DNA of 64,000 nt from Mycolicibacterium sp. CH28 (GTDB lineage Bacteria; Actinomycetota; Actinomycetes; Mycobacteriales; Mycobacteriaceae). The position numbers and the translations under genes were made by a program. The stretch's first letter is position 1. Every line of letters begins with the position of its first letter. The notes beneath the pieces were generated by a model that did not search any database, was not told where the DNA came from, and was given only the letters and a program-made list of their open reading frames with translations. Below, piece by piece: positions 27,231 through 37,340 of the stretch. Location: positions 124,001 through 188,000 of the forward strand of contig NZ_SRLQ01000005.1 of NCBI RefSeq assembly GCF_004745805.1, in the 5' to 3' direction.

Positions 27231-27257
27231 GTGGTGACGACGGAGCACCACGTCACC
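27231..27257. promoter_or_regulatory. Nested dyads upstream of the SfnG-like gene
   Basis: Two overlapping inverted repeats are seen: GTGGTG-N9-CACCAC (27231-27251) and GGTGACG-N11-CGTCACC (27233-27257). They lie within 40 bp of the start codon, where a repressor or activator of the sulfur gene could bind. The regulator is unknown. Confidence 0.4.
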
Positions 27258-27260
27258 CTT

Positions 27261-28184
27261 TTAACTCGCCGAGAATGCAGATGTTGAACGCATATCGCGG
27301 ATGGGGTCGCAAACAAGTGCGCTCTCGGCGAAGGGGCAGCCCGCGGCGCGCAGTGCACCGCGGGCCCGCTCGACGACAGCCGCGGGCTGGTAGCGCAGGT
27401 GGTTCGCGCTGACCCGCACCATCCGCCAGCCGAGGTCGGCGAAGAACTCCAGCCGGTCGATGTCACCGGCGTACTGCCGCGGGTCGGTCCAGTGCTGGGC
27501 ACCGTCGTACTCCACGCCGACCTTCCAGTCCGGCCAGCCCATGTCGATACGCCGGACGACACGGCCGGCAGCGTTGCAGACCGGAATCTGGGTGACCGGT
27601 CGCGGAAGTCCGGCCCGTATCAGCACGAGCCGCAGCCTGGACTCCTGAGGTGATTCCGCTCCCCCGTCGGCGATGTCGAGGACCGCCCGAAGCCGACGGA
27701 TATGTCGCGCACCACGATTCCTGCCGACGATCACGTGGATGTCGTCGACGGTGACCCCGGTCGCGGCGAGCACGGCGTCAACCCGGATGAGCCCGACGGT
27801 GAACGGCGATCGCCGGCCGAGGTCGTAGGCCGTGCGCGCGGCTGTGGTACAGCTGATTCCCCGCACCTCGCACAGCTCGTCGTCGGCGACCGCGCCGCTG
27901 TGCACGACGATCCCCGGCGGCCCGCGATGCTCGCCGCGCCGCAGTTCGGCCGGACCGCTGTCGGGCATCCAGCGGGCGCCGAGCAGCGCGGCGGCCGATA
28001 CGCCCGCCGCCGTCGCCCGCCGATCCGACCACAGCCATGCCGCGACGGCCCGATCCACGGCGGTCAGTTCTGCCCGCCGCGGCGCGTACACGTTGCGATG
28101 CAACCTGACCCAGCTGCGGTTCAACTCGCGACGCGTGACCTCTCCCGAGGCCAGCGCTTCGGTGGCCATGATCAGCTTCGTCAC
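27261..28184 (-). CDS. DUF559/VSR-like endonuclease-fold protein with AbiEi-type N-terminus
   Basis: This 307-residue protein has a winged-helix-like N-terminus (GEVTRRELNRSWVRLHRNVY) like AbiEi antitoxin-type domains, and a C-terminal PD-(D/E)XK/VSR-like domain containing RRIDMGWPDWKVGVEYDG and LGWRMVRVSANHL. Such proteins occur in many copies in mycobacteria; their function is not established. The start may be GTG 28184 or ATG 28169. Its last 24 codons are encoded by an imperfect palindrome, and a related palindrome lies upstream, so the gene is bracketed by repeats. Confidence 0.78.
   Translation of the reverse strand: MTKLIMATEALASGEVTRRELNRSWVRLHRNVYAPRRAELTAVDRAVAAWLWSDRRATAAGVSAAALLGARWMPDSGPAELRRGEHRGPPGIVVHSGAVADDELCEVRGISCTTAARTAYDLGRRSPFTVGLIRVDAVLAATGVTVDDIHVIVGRNRGARHIRRLRAVLDIADGGAESPQESRLRLVLIRAGLPRPVTQIPVCNAAGRVVRRIDMGWPDWKVGVEYDGAQHWTDPRQYAGDIDRLEFFADLGWRMVRVSANHLRYQPAAVVERARGALRAAGCPFAESALVCDPIRDMRSTSAFSAS
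27266..27331. repeat. Imperfect palindrome, downstream copy beside the DUF559 gene
   Basis: The left arm at 27266-27291 starts TCGCCGAGA and the right arm at 27309-27331 ends TCTCGGCGA; the outer 9 bp pair exactly and about 16 of the first 20 positions match. The right arm agrees with the right arm of the upstream element (28279-28301) at 20 of 23 positions in the same orientation. Confidence 0.75.
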
Positions 28185-28237
28185 GCCAGCATCGTCGGCA
28201 CGCGCGTGGCGGGCAGCCAGTCAGTGCTGTGGACAAC

Positions 28238-28301
28238 CGCGAGACCGCACATGTTGTACGCAAAATGCAACTAGCGCCGCGAACAAGCGCGGTCTCGGCG
28301 A
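28238..28301. repeat. Imperfect palindrome, upstream copy beside the DUF559 gene
   Basis: Arms at 28238-28261 and 28279-28301 share GAGACCGC/GCGGTCTC with further matches around TGTT/AACA. The element lies between the divergent DUF559 gene and the LLM oxidoreductase, about 970 bp from its relative at 27266-27331. Confidence 0.7.
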
Positions 28302-28327
28302 GTGAAACCCTCCCTTGCCCGCCCCAA

Positions 28328-28341
28328 TGGAACACGTTCTA
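28328..28341 (+). promoter_or_regulatory. KstR-type operator TGGAACACGTTCTA
   Basis: The site fits TnnAACnnGTTnnA, the consensus of the cholesterol-catabolism repressor KstR. It ends 9 bp before the ATG of the LLM oxidoreductase at 28351, where bound repressor would block initiation. The second LLM gene in the window has a perfect version. Confidence 0.65.
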
Positions 28342-28350
28342 ATCCTCCGC

Positions 28351-29202
28351 ATGGACTACGGGCTCGTTCTGTTCACCAGTGACCGCGGCATCGCCCCGGC
28401 CGCGGCGGCCAAACTCGCCGACGAGCACGGATTCAAGACCTTCTACGTGCCTGAACACACGCACATCCCGGTCAAGCGCGAGGCCGCGCACCCCACCACC
28501 GGTGACGAGTCACTGCCCGACGACCGCTACATGCGCACCCTGGACCCGTGGGTGAGCCTGGGCACCGCCTGCGCGGTCACCTCGAACGTGCGGCTGTCCA
28601 CGGCGGTCGCGCTGCCCGTCGAGCACGACCCCATCACACTCGCGAAATCGATTGCCACCCTTGATCATCTGTCGGGTGGCAGGGTCAGCCTCGGGGTCGG
28701 CTTCGGCTGGAACACCGACGAACTGATGGACCACAACGTGCCGCCCGGTCGGCGGCGCACCATGTTGCGCGAGTACATCGAGGCGATGCGCGAACTGTGG
28801 ACCAAGGAGGAAGCCTCCTACGACGGCGAGTTCGTCAAGTTCGGCCCCAGCTGGGCGTGGCCCAAACCGGTCCAGTCCCACATCCCGGTGCTCGTCGGCG
28901 CGGCCGGCACCGAAAAGAACTTCAAGTGGATCGCCCGCAGCGCCGACGGCTGGATCACCACACCGCGGGACTTCGACATCGACGAACCGGTCAAGCTGCT
29001 GCAGGACACCTGGGCGTCTGCGGGCCGCGACGGCGTACCTCAGATCGTGGCATTGGATTTCAAGCCGGTGCCCGAGAAGCTGGCGCACTGGCGTGAAATC
29101 GGCGTCACCGAGGTGCTTTTCGGTTTGCCAGACAAGTCCACCGACGAGGTCGCCGGGTATGTGGAACGGCTGGCGGGCAAGCTGAGCGCCCTTCAGCTCT
29201 GA
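28351..29202 (+). CDS. LLM-class F420-dependent oxidoreductase (Rv0953c-like)
   Basis: A 283-residue luciferase-fold protein, TIM-barrel, probably using coenzyme F420. Seen are [49 protein letters not shown], the SGGRVSLGVGFGWN cofactor motif and the C-terminal VTEVLFGLPD. The ATG at 28351 matches the start of Rv0953c; an upstream TTG would run through the KstR-type operator. The operator suggests that it belongs to sterol or lipid catabolism. The substrate is unknown. Confidence 0.9.
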   Translation: MDYGLVLFTSDRGIAPAAAAKLADEHGFKTFYVPEHTHIPVKREAAHPTTGDESLPDDRYMRTLDPWVSLGTACAVTSNVRLSTAVALPVEHDPITLAKSIATLDHLSGGRVSLGVGFGWNTDELMDHNVPPGRRRTMLREYIEAMRELWTKEEASYDGEFVKFGPSWAWPKPVQSHIPVLVGAAGTEKNFKWIARSADGWITTPRDFDIDEPVKLLQDTWASAGRDGVPQIVALDFKPVPEKLAHWREIGVTEVLFGLPDKSTDEVAGYVERLAGKLSALQL

Positions 29203-29214
29203 GCTACCGCGGGA

Positions 29215-30741
29215 TCAGGCCAACGCTGCCCGGTTGTCCTTTTCGGTGGAGCGCACCGCCACGCGGGCGCCCAGCGCCTCCCCCTCGCCGAGCAGGGCAA
29301 CCAGGTCGGCGTCCTCGGTCAGGGCCAGGAAGCGGCTGCCGTCATCGTCGAGGCGGCCAATGATGATGCCGGTGTGCACCGGCCAGTCGTAGCGCACCGT
29401 GTAGGTCTCGACGGTGCCCGGCCCGTCGGCCTTGACCGTCACCGGCACCTTGGGGCGCGCGGCGACCTCGGCGCGCAGCGCGGCGCTGTTGTCCGGCTTC
29501 CAGTCGACCGCTGTGGTCGAGTACACCCCGACCGAGTACTTGCTCATGATCCCGCCGTTGGCCGCGACGAGCCCGAATTGACCTGGCCGATCGCGCATTT
29601 CGCTGACCGTCTCGGCGATCCCGTGCAGTGAATAGTTGTTGCCCGGTCCGCCGAAATAGGGCAGGCCGCCGGTGAGCGTCAACCCGCGCGGGTCATCGGT
29701 GGCCAGTCCCGTCCCGTCACAGAAGTTGAACACCGGCACCGGGAAGCAGCTGTAGAGATCAAAGGTGGAGATGTCGTCAATGCCCATGCCGGCGCCGGAC
29801 AGCGCTTCGGTGACCGCCAGCACCGAGGCCGAGTTGTAGGTCAGGTCCGAGCGGTCCATCAGCGGCTGGTCGACCATATCGGCGTGCCCGTGCAGGTAGA
29901 CCCATCGCTCCTCGGGCACCCCGAGACGGCGGGCGGCGGTTACCGACATCAGCACGGCGGCCGCACCCATGTTCACCTGATCGCGGGCCACCAGCAGCCG
30001 GGGGTACGGATCGCAGATCATGCGATTGGCGCCGGTCACGGTGATCAGCTCGTCGACGCTGCGCTCCACCGGGGAGGACGCGAACGGATTCTTGGCGGCA
30101 ACCTTGGTGAACGGCGCGAACAACTCGCCCATCTGGCGGCGGTAGTCGGCGACGCTCAGGCCCAGCCGACCACGGCGGGCGTTTTCCAGCAGCCCGTACT
30201 GCGCCGGTGCTCCGATGAGGCCGTGCGCCACGGTGTAGTCGTCGAACAGGCCCTCGTAGCCGAAGCCGCGATCCTCCAGCGACCCCTCGACCGTTTCGGA
30301 GTGGTCGGGCTTGTCGCGGTCGGCGAAATACCGGATGCTCGAAGTGTTTTCGGAGCCGAAGATCATCACCACCTCTGCCCCACCGGCGGCGATGACACCG
30401 GCGAACTCGGTGACGAGGTGCTGCGGGCCTTGCCCTCCGAGGGGCTCGAGCACCGCGCGGGCCGGGGCGGCGCCGATCCGCATGGCCACCGACCGTGGGT
30501 AGTTGTTCGACTTCCCCATCGGCGCGGGCGTGCGCCCGGAGATCTCGAACTGCCGAATCGCAGCGACGGTGTCGATGGCCCGGGCGACGGCGCCGGTATC
30601 CGCGCCGGTGTCGCGCAACGCGGCCTCGGCCGCCGCCGTCGCCAGTTCGACCGATGACATCCCGCGGTAGCCGGAGTCTTCGATGCGTTCGGTGAACTGA
30701 CCGACGCCGACGATGACCGGGGTACGCGGATCGACCGACAT
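29215..30741 (-). CDS. Thiolase-like protein (TLP/SCP2-type) lacking the nucleophilic Cys
   Basis: A 508-residue thiolase-fold protein. The N-terminal VIVGVGQFTERIED and the C-terminal SCFPVPVFNFCDGTG and GGLPYFGGPGNNYSLHGI motifs are those of mycobacterial thiolase-like proteins (TLP), which carry an extra C-terminal domain of about 100 residues (here from about 400). Where true thiolases have LCGSG, this protein reads LGGQG, placing Gly102 at the nucleophile position. TLPs bind CoA but show little or no thiolase activity. It converges with the LLM gene, with stops 13 bp apart. Confidence 0.85.
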   Translation of the reverse strand: MSVDPRTPVIVGVGQFTERIEDSGYRGMSSVELATAAAEAALRDTGADTGAVARAIDTVAAIRQFEISGRTPAPMGKSNNYPRSVAMRIGAAPARAVLEPLGGQGPQHLVTEFAGVIAAGGAEVVMIFGSENTSSIRYFADRDKPDHSETVEGSLEDRGFGYEGLFDDYTVAHGLIGAPAQYGLLENARRGRLGLSVADYRRQMGELFAPFTKVAAKNPFASSPVERSVDELITVTGANRMICDPYPRLLVARDQVNMGAAAVLMSVTAARRLGVPEERWVYLHGHADMVDQPLMDRSDLTYNSASVLAVTEALSGAGMGIDDISTFDLYSCFPVPVFNFCDGTGLATDDPRGLTLTGGLPYFGGPGNNYSLHGIAETVSEMRDRPGQFGLVAANGGIMSKYSVGVYSTTAVDWKPDNSAALRAEVAARPKVPVTVKADGPGTVETYTVRYDWPVHTGIIIGRLDDDGSRFLALTEDADLVALLGEGEALGARVAVRSTEKDNRAALA

Positions 30742-30865
30742 GACAGACCTCCAAGAACACGTAGACGGCGTTAGTTTGTAAGGCTAATAGAACGGCCCCG
30801 GGCTTCACTAACTGCACAGGCAAAGACAGCAGCGCGGACTCGTACGCACCCCAACCCCCACCAGA

Positions 30866-30907
30866 CACAGAATCGCCCTGACACCAGCGTGTCAGGGCGA
30901 CTCTGTG
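30866..30907. terminator. Hairpin terminator downstream of sucCD
   Basis: A 12-bp perfect stem (30873-30884 with 30889-30900) and 4-base loop is extended by a second 5-bp helix (CACAG/CTGTG) after two weakly paired bases. It lies 20 bp past the sucD stop. No T run follows on the minus strand, so termination may be of the tract-less mycobacterial type. Confidence 0.8.
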
Positions 30908-30927
30908 ACTGCTCGCGCGGAAAGGCC

Positions 30928-31830
30928 TTACAGGCTCTTCAGGATCTCCCGAGCCAGCGCGGCGGTCTCCGACGGCGTCTTGCCGACCTTGACCCCGGCG
31001 GCCTCGAGGGCTTCCTTCTTGCCCTGGGCGGTGCCCGCACCGTCGGACACGATGGCACCGGCGTGGCCCATGGTCTTGCCCTCGGGCGCGGTGAAGCCAG
31101 CGACGTACCCGACGACCGGCTTGGAGACGTTGGCCTGGATGTAAGCGCCTGCCTTCTCCTCGGCGTCGCCGCCGATCTCGCCGATCATCACGATGATCTT
31201 GGTCTCGGGATCCTTCTCGAACGCCTCGATGGCGTCGATGTGAGTGGTGCCGATGACCGGGTCGCCGCCGATGCCGATGGCGGTCGAGAAGCCGAGATCG
31301 CGCAGCTCGTACATCATCTGGTAGGTCAGCGTTCCGGACTTGGACACCAGACCGATCGGGCCCTTGCCGGTGATGTTGTTCGGCGTGATGCCGACCAGCG
31401 ACTCACCGGGGGTGATGATGCCGGGGCAGTTCGGCCCGATGATGCGGGTCTTCTCGCCCTTGTCGACGTTATAGGCCCACGCATAGGCGCTGTCCTGCAC
31501 CGGGATTCCCTCGGTGATGACCACCAGCAGCGGGATCTCGGCGTCGATGGCCTCGATGATGGCGTCCTTCGAGAACGCCGGCGGCACGAAGGCGATCGAC
31601 ACGTCGGCGCCGGTCTCCTTCATCGCCTCGGCCACCGAACCGAACACCGGTAAATCGACGCTTTGGCCCTCTTTGTTCAAGTGCGTGACGGTAGTACCCG
31701 CCTTGCGGGCGTTGACGCCGCCGACCACCTGGGTGCCGGCCTTGAGCATCAGCGCGGTGTGCTTGGTGCCCTCGCCACCGGTGATGCCCTGGACGATGAC
31801 CTTGTTGTCTTTGTTCAGAAAGATCGACAT
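30928..31830 (-). CDS. sucD: Succinyl-CoA synthetase alpha subunit SucD
   Basis: SucD, with SucC, makes succinate and ATP/GTP from succinyl-CoA in the TCA cycle. The 300-residue protein has the CoA-binding Rossmann fold ([18 protein letters not shown]), [13 protein letters not shown] and the active-site His256 in [12 protein letters not shown], which is phosphorylated during catalysis. It follows sucC by 12 bases. Confidence 0.97.
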   Translation of the reverse strand: MSIFLNKDNKVIVQGITGGEGTKHTALMLKAGTQVVGGVNARKAGTTVTHLNKEGQSVDLPVFGSVAEAMKETGADVSIAFVPPAFSKDAIIEAIDAEIPLLVVITEGIPVQDSAYAWAYNVDKGEKTRIIGPNCPGIITPGESLVGITPNNITGKGPIGLVSKSGTLTYQMMYELRDLGFSTAIGIGGDPVIGTTHIDAIEAFEKDPETKIIVMIGEIGGDAEEKAGAYIQANVSKPVVGYVAGFTAPEGKTMGHAGAIVSDGAGTAQGKKEALEAAGVKVGKTPSETAALAREILKSL

Positions 31831-31842
31831 ATCAAGTGTCCC

Positions 31843-33006
<1,164 letters not shown>

Positions 33007-33250
33007 TGGCTCACTGTCTGGTCGGCGCTGACATTTGATTGAGGAAGTCGCTCCGGGGGAACTGTATCTAGAGCCCCGCAATGCGCCTTCCCCGCCCACC
33101 AGTCATGTGGCCCATCTCACCGCGGAGCCGAAGTGATTCAACTCACAATATTCTTCGGAATAGCGGCTTGGGTTGCCTCCCTCATCGGATCTCGTTAACG
33201 TCTTCGTGGTCCAGATAACGCTTTGGTCACGACTAGAGGGACATTGAGTT

Positions 33251-34312
33251 TTGACGCAGCACGGCTTGGCCCCATCTCCCCGAGGAGAGGTCCCGGCCAA
33301 GCATGCTACGACCAGGACTTTTGATCGCCCCGCCGCTGCGAGGCGGGCCCTGGATTCCGAGCTCGTGGACGTCACCGACATCATTCCGTTCAACGAGTTC
33401 GGCGACCTCGTCGACATCGACTTCCGCGAGAGCACCGCGTTCGACACCGATGCCCAGGTCACACACTGCCCGGAACTCGACGACCTACATGACTCCGACG
33501 ACCTGAAGCCGCTGCGGCTTGCCGTGCCGGCCGAGTTCGCCACGCGGGACAGCCGCCGCGCCGAGGTCCCCCGGTACAGCAACACCGAGAACACCGACAT
33601 CCTGCCGCGCACCCCGCAGCACCGCCGCCAACCGACCAGCGCCGCCAAGGGCCGTGTGATGATCGCGGCGATGGCCGCCGGTGCTGCCGCCGCCGCGGCC
33701 TATACCGCGGTCAAGCCGGCCTCCGAGACCACCACACAGACCGTGCTGGCCGCCGACAAGACATCCATCGACGGCACCGTGACCACCCCCCGTGGAATGC
33801 AGCTGATCAGCGTCAAACCCGCCGCCGACGCTGTCGTGCACGGCGAGGAACTGGCCAAGGGGCTGGCATACGCGCAGGAGCGGGCCGAGCGCGAGGCCAG
33901 GCTGCAGCGCCCGCTGTTCGTCATGCCCACCAAGGGTGTCTTCACCTCGGGCTTCGGATACCGGTGGGGCGCGCTGCACGGCGGTATCGACCTCGCGGGC
34001 CCGATCGGCACCCCGATCGTTGCGGCCTCCGATGGCGTGGTCGTCGACGCCGGGCCGACAGCGGGCTATGGAGCCTGGGTCAAGATCCGCCATTCCGACG
34101 GCACGGTGACGCTGTACGGCCACGTCAACACCTGGCTGGTCCAGATTGGCCAGCGCGTGTTCGCCGGTGACCAGATCGCCACCATCGGCAACCGGGGCAA
34201 TTCGACCGGCCCGCACCTGCACTTCGAGGTTCTGCTCGGCGGCACCAACCGGACCGACCCGGTGCCGTGGCTGGCGGCGCGGGGCCTGTCCGTGGGCCCG
34301 TACGTCGGCTGA
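33251..34312 (+). CDS. M23-family peptidoglycan endopeptidase with N-terminal anchor
   Basis: A 353-residue orthologue of Rv0950c. The acidic N-terminus (1-130) is followed by one hydrophobic segment (about 138-153, Ala-rich), a short extracellular region, a helical stretch (EELAKGLAYAQERAEREARL) and an M23 LytM domain with the metal site HGGIDLAG, YGHV and HLHFEV intact, so it is predicted to be active on peptide crosslinks. The start is taken as TTG 33251 with AGAGGG 10 bases upstream. No riboswitch of the ydaO type was seen upstream. Confidence 0.88.
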   Translation: MTQHGLAPSPRGEVPAKHATTRTFDRPAAARRALDSELVDVTDIIPFNEFGDLVDIDFRESTAFDTDAQVTHCPELDDLHDSDDLKPLRLAVPAEFATRDSRRAEVPRYSNTENTDILPRTPQHRRQPTSAAKGRVMIAAMAAGAAAAAAYTAVKPASETTTQTVLAADKTSIDGTVTTPRGMQLISVKPAADAVVHGEELAKGLAYAQERAEREARLQRPLFVMPTKGVFTSGFGYRWGALHGGIDLAGPIGTPIVAASDGVVVDAGPTAGYGAWVKIRHSDGTVTLYGHVNTWLVQIGQRVFAGDQIATIGNRGNSTGPHLHFEVLLGGTNRTDPVPWLAARGLSVGPYVG

Positions 34313-34316
34313 CCTG

Positions 34317-34925
34317 GTGTCTGACCCGCTCGACCCGCACACCCGCATCATCCGGCGCCAGCCGACCGGGCCGATCCCGCAGCCCGAAGAGCCCCGCACG
34401 AGCATCATCCGCCGCGCGCCGACCGGCCCGCTGCCGCAGCCGCCTGAGGGGCCGACAACCACTATCCCCGGCCCGCCCGTCGAAGACGCACCGACGGGTC
34501 TGATCCGCCGTGCCGCGCCGGTGGCCGTTCCCGCCCGCCAGATACACGTCGACGTATCCACCGGCGGGACAGCGATCGCCGCCAGCGCGGTGAGCATCGT
34601 CAGCGGATGGGCCACCGCGGTGCTGGCCACCGATCTGATCAGCGGGTGGTGGGCAACCGACCGATTGTTCTGCCTTGCGGTCGGGTTTCTGACGCTGCTC
34701 TTCGCGATCGCCACCGTTGCCGGTGTGATCATGCTGCTGCTGCGCCGGTCGATCGGCCGCTACCTCATCGTGTTCGGCTCGGTGGTCGCGCTACTCACGT
34801 TCGGCAGTGTGTTCCTTGCCGGAGCTCGCATCCCGTGGCCGGTCTATCTGATTCCGATCCTGCCGCTTGCCAGTCTGGCCCTGGCGTGGCACCCATCGAC
34901 GCGCCGGTGGTGTCGGCTGCGCTAG
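34317..34925 (+). CDS. Membrane protein with Pro-rich IIRR repeats
   Basis: This 202-residue protein starts at GTG 34317, 4 bases past the M23 gene, so the two are probably cotranscribed. The N-terminal 75 residues are cytoplasmic and Pro-rich, with three copies of an I-I/L-R-R-x-x-PTGP-like unit (IIRRQPTGPIPQP, IIRRAPTGPLPQP, LIRRAAPV). Four hydrophobic helices follow (about 82-103, 112-135, 140-160 and 165-185). The family is not recognised; linkage to an endopeptidase hints at a cell-wall role. Confidence 0.75.
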   Translation: MSDPLDPHTRIIRRQPTGPIPQPEEPRTSIIRRAPTGPLPQPPEGPTTTIPGPPVEDAPTGLIRRAAPVAVPARQIHVDVSTGGTAIAASAVSIVSGWATAVLATDLISGWWATDRLFCLAVGFLTLLFAIATVAGVIMLLLRRSIGRYLIVFGSVVALLTFGSVFLAGARIPWPVYLIPILPLASLALAWHPSTRRWCRLR

Positions 34926-34933
34926 GAGCGCTA

Positions 34934-37267
34934 CTACAGCTTCTGCACCGGAGCGTGGTTGTGCATCAGCTTGACCCGCCCTGCGCTGCCGAAGTCGATC
35001 AGCGACATCGCCGATTCCCCCGCACCGGACACCTCTTCGACCCGGCCCAAGCCGTACTTGTCGTGATTGACCCGATCCCCGGGCTCGAGGACCAGCAAGG
35101 GGCGCTTGCTGTTTCCCGTCGGCCGCCCCGGCGACGGGCGGGGTGAACCGAACCTGCCCGCCCCGCTGACCGGCGCACTGAACGAGGGAGCCGGATCGGT
35201 GCGCCGCCAGTCGAGGAGGTGTTCGGGAATCTCACGCAGGAAACGGGATTCGGGGTTCAGCATCGGCTGACCCCAAGACGAGCGCACCTTGGCCCGGGTG
35301 AGGTAGAGGCGCTGCCGCGCACGGGTGATGCCCACGTAGGCCAGCCGGCGCTCCTCGGACAGCTCGCCCGGGTCGCCCAGCGCCCGCATGTGCGGGAACA
35401 TGCCGTCCTCCCAGCCGGTGACGAACACGACCGGGAACTCCAGTCCCTTGGCGGTGTGCAGGGTCATCATGGTGACCACACCGGCGTCGTTCTCGGGCAG
35501 GTCGTCGGAGTCGGCGACCAGCGACACCCGCTCCAGGAATTCGGCGAGCACACCGGTCTGCGGGACGTCCTCGTCGGAGTCAGCATCATCGTCATCGTTC
35601 AGCGCGGCGGCGTTGGCCCGGTCGATGCTGAATTCATGTGCGACGCTGACCAATTCGTTAAGGTTGTCCAGTCGCGCCAAGTCCTGCGGATCACTGGACG
35701 ACTCCAGCTCATTGCGATAGCCGGTGCGGTCGAGTACCGCCTCGACGAGGTCGCCCAGCTCATCGCCCAGCTTGCCGCGCAGGCTGTCGAGTAGGTTGAC
35801 GAAACTCGCGATCGCCTTCTCCGAGCGGGTGTTCAGCATCGGCACCCTGCCCTCGGCAGCGGCGGTCAGCGCGTCGGCGAAGGTGGAGCCGGTGTTCTCG
35901 GCGTATACCGCCACGCAGGCCTCGGCGCGGTCGCCGATACCGCGGCGCGGTGTGTTGAGGATGCGGCGCAGGCTGACCGCATCTCCCGGATTGTCCAGCA
36001 CGCGCAGGTAGGCGACGATGTCGCGAATCTCCTTGCGCTCGTAGAACCGAACGCCACCGACCACCTTGTAGGGAATGCCGGCGCGGATGAACACCTCTTC
36101 CAGCGAGCGCGACGAGTTGTTGGTCCGGTAGAACACCGCGAAATCGTTGTAGGAGAACCCGTCACGATCGGCCAGCGCGTCGATCTCCCCCGCGACGAAT
36201 CTGGCCTCGTCGTGCTCGTTGTCGGCGACATAGCCGGTGATCAACTCACCTTCGCCCTCGTCGGTCCACAGCCGCTTCTCGCGCCGGTTGGCGTTGCGAG
36301 AGATGACGGAGTTGGCCGCCGACAGAATGTTCTGGGTCGATCGATAGTTCTGCTCGAGCAGGATCGTGGTGGCATTCGGGTAGTCGCGTTCGAAGTCCTC
36401 GATATTGCGAATGGTCGCGCCCCGGAAGGCATAGATCGACTGGTCGGCGTCACCGACGACGCACAGCTCGCTGGGCGCCACCTCGTCGGCGGTCGCGGAC
36501 CCATGCCCGACGAGCTCGCGGACCAGCACGTACTGCGCGTGGTTGGTGTCCTGATACTCGTCGACGAGGATATGCCGAAACCGCCTGCGATAGTACTGGG
36601 CGATCTGCGGGAAGTTCTGTAGTACCGCCACCGTCTCGCCGATGAGATCGTCGAAGTCCAACGCGTTGGCGGTACGCAGCCGCCGCTGGTATTCGCCGTA
36701 GACGCTGGCGACCGTACGAGCCAGATCGTCGGATCCCGGTTCGAGCGCGGCCACGGCGTCCTCGGGAGCGATCAGCTCGTTCTTGAGGTTGGAGATGGAG
36801 TTAGAGAGCAGCCGCGGTGAGTACCGCTTGGTATCCAGGCCCATGTCCTTGCCGATCATCATCAGCAGGCGGCGGGAATCGTCGGCGTCGTAGATGGAGA
36901 AGTTCGAGTTCAGTCCCGGCAGCAGGGACGCCTGGTTGCGCAGGATGCGCACGCAGGTGGAGTGGAACGTCGACACCCACATGTTGCGGGCCCGGGGCCC
37001 GACCAGGGCGACCACCCGTTCGCGCATTTCGGCGGCGGCCTTGTTGGTGAAGGTGATGGCCAGTACTTGGCCCGGCCCCACATCGCGGGCAGCCAGCAGG
37101 TAGGCGATCCGGCGGGTCAGCACCGCCGTCTTACCGGAGCCGGCGCCGGCCACGATGAGCAGCGGGGTGCCCTCGTGCAGCACCGCCTGGCGCTGCTGGG
37201 GGTTGAGACCGTCGAGGAGTTCGGCCGCTTGGGCCGGGGGCTTGAACCCCGTCACGTGCACACTCAT
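34934..37267 (-). CDS. uvrD1: UvrD/PcrA-family DNA helicase UvrD1
   Basis: A 777-residue superfamily 1A 3'-5' helicase acting in nucleotide excision repair and with Ku at DNA ends. Walker A is GAGSGKT (41-47, Lys47), motif II LVDEYQDTNHAQ, motif III VVGDADQSIYAFRGA, motif IV EQNYRST and motif VI VGITRARQRLYL. The C-terminal 70 residues form the small RNAP/nucleic-acid-binding domain (PGDRVNHDKYGLGRVEEV). It converges with the Pro-rich membrane gene. Confidence 0.96.
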   Translation of the reverse strand: MSVHVTGFKPPAQAAELLDGLNPQQRQAVLHEGTPLLIVAGAGSGKTAVLTRRIAYLLAARDVGPGQVLAITFTNKAAAEMRERVVALVGPRARNMWVSTFHSTCVRILRNQASLLPGLNSNFSIYDADDSRRLLMMIGKDMGLDTKRYSPRLLSNSISNLKNELIAPEDAVAALEPGSDDLARTVASVYGEYQRRLRTANALDFDDLIGETVAVLQNFPQIAQYYRRRFRHILVDEYQDTNHAQYVLVRELVGHGSATADEVAPSELCVVGDADQSIYAFRGATIRNIEDFERDYPNATTILLEQNYRSTQNILSAANSVISRNANRREKRLWTDEGEGELITGYVADNEHDEARFVAGEIDALADRDGFSYNDFAVFYRTNNSSRSLEEVFIRAGIPYKVVGGVRFYERKEIRDIVAYLRVLDNPGDAVSLRRILNTPRRGIGDRAEACVAVYAENTGSTFADALTAAAEGRVPMLNTRSEKAIASFVNLLDSLRGKLGDELGDLVEAVLDRTGYRNELESSSDPQDLARLDNLNELVSVAHEFSIDRANAAALNDDDDADSDEDVPQTGVLAEFLERVSLVADSDDLPENDAGVVTMMTLHTAKGLEFPVVFVTGWEDGMFPHMRALGDPGELSEERRLAYVGITRARQRLYLTRAKVRSSWGQPMLNPESRFLREIPEHLLDWRRTDPAPSFSAPVSGAGRFGSPRPSPGRPTGNSKRPLLVLEPGDRVNHDKYGLGRVEEVSGAGESAMSLIDFGSAGRVKLMHNHAPVQKL

Positions 37268-37340
37268 GTCTGATCCAACTTACCGCTGGACGGCGACAGT
37301 TTTTTTGCGAAGCCGGGCTTCGGAGTGGCACACTCGAAAC

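Noticed and set aside
33007..33250. ydaO-type c-di-AMP riboswitch before the M23 peptidase
   Set aside because: The conserved riboswitch segments are not present; only a weak CCGAAG/CTTCGG stem is seen.
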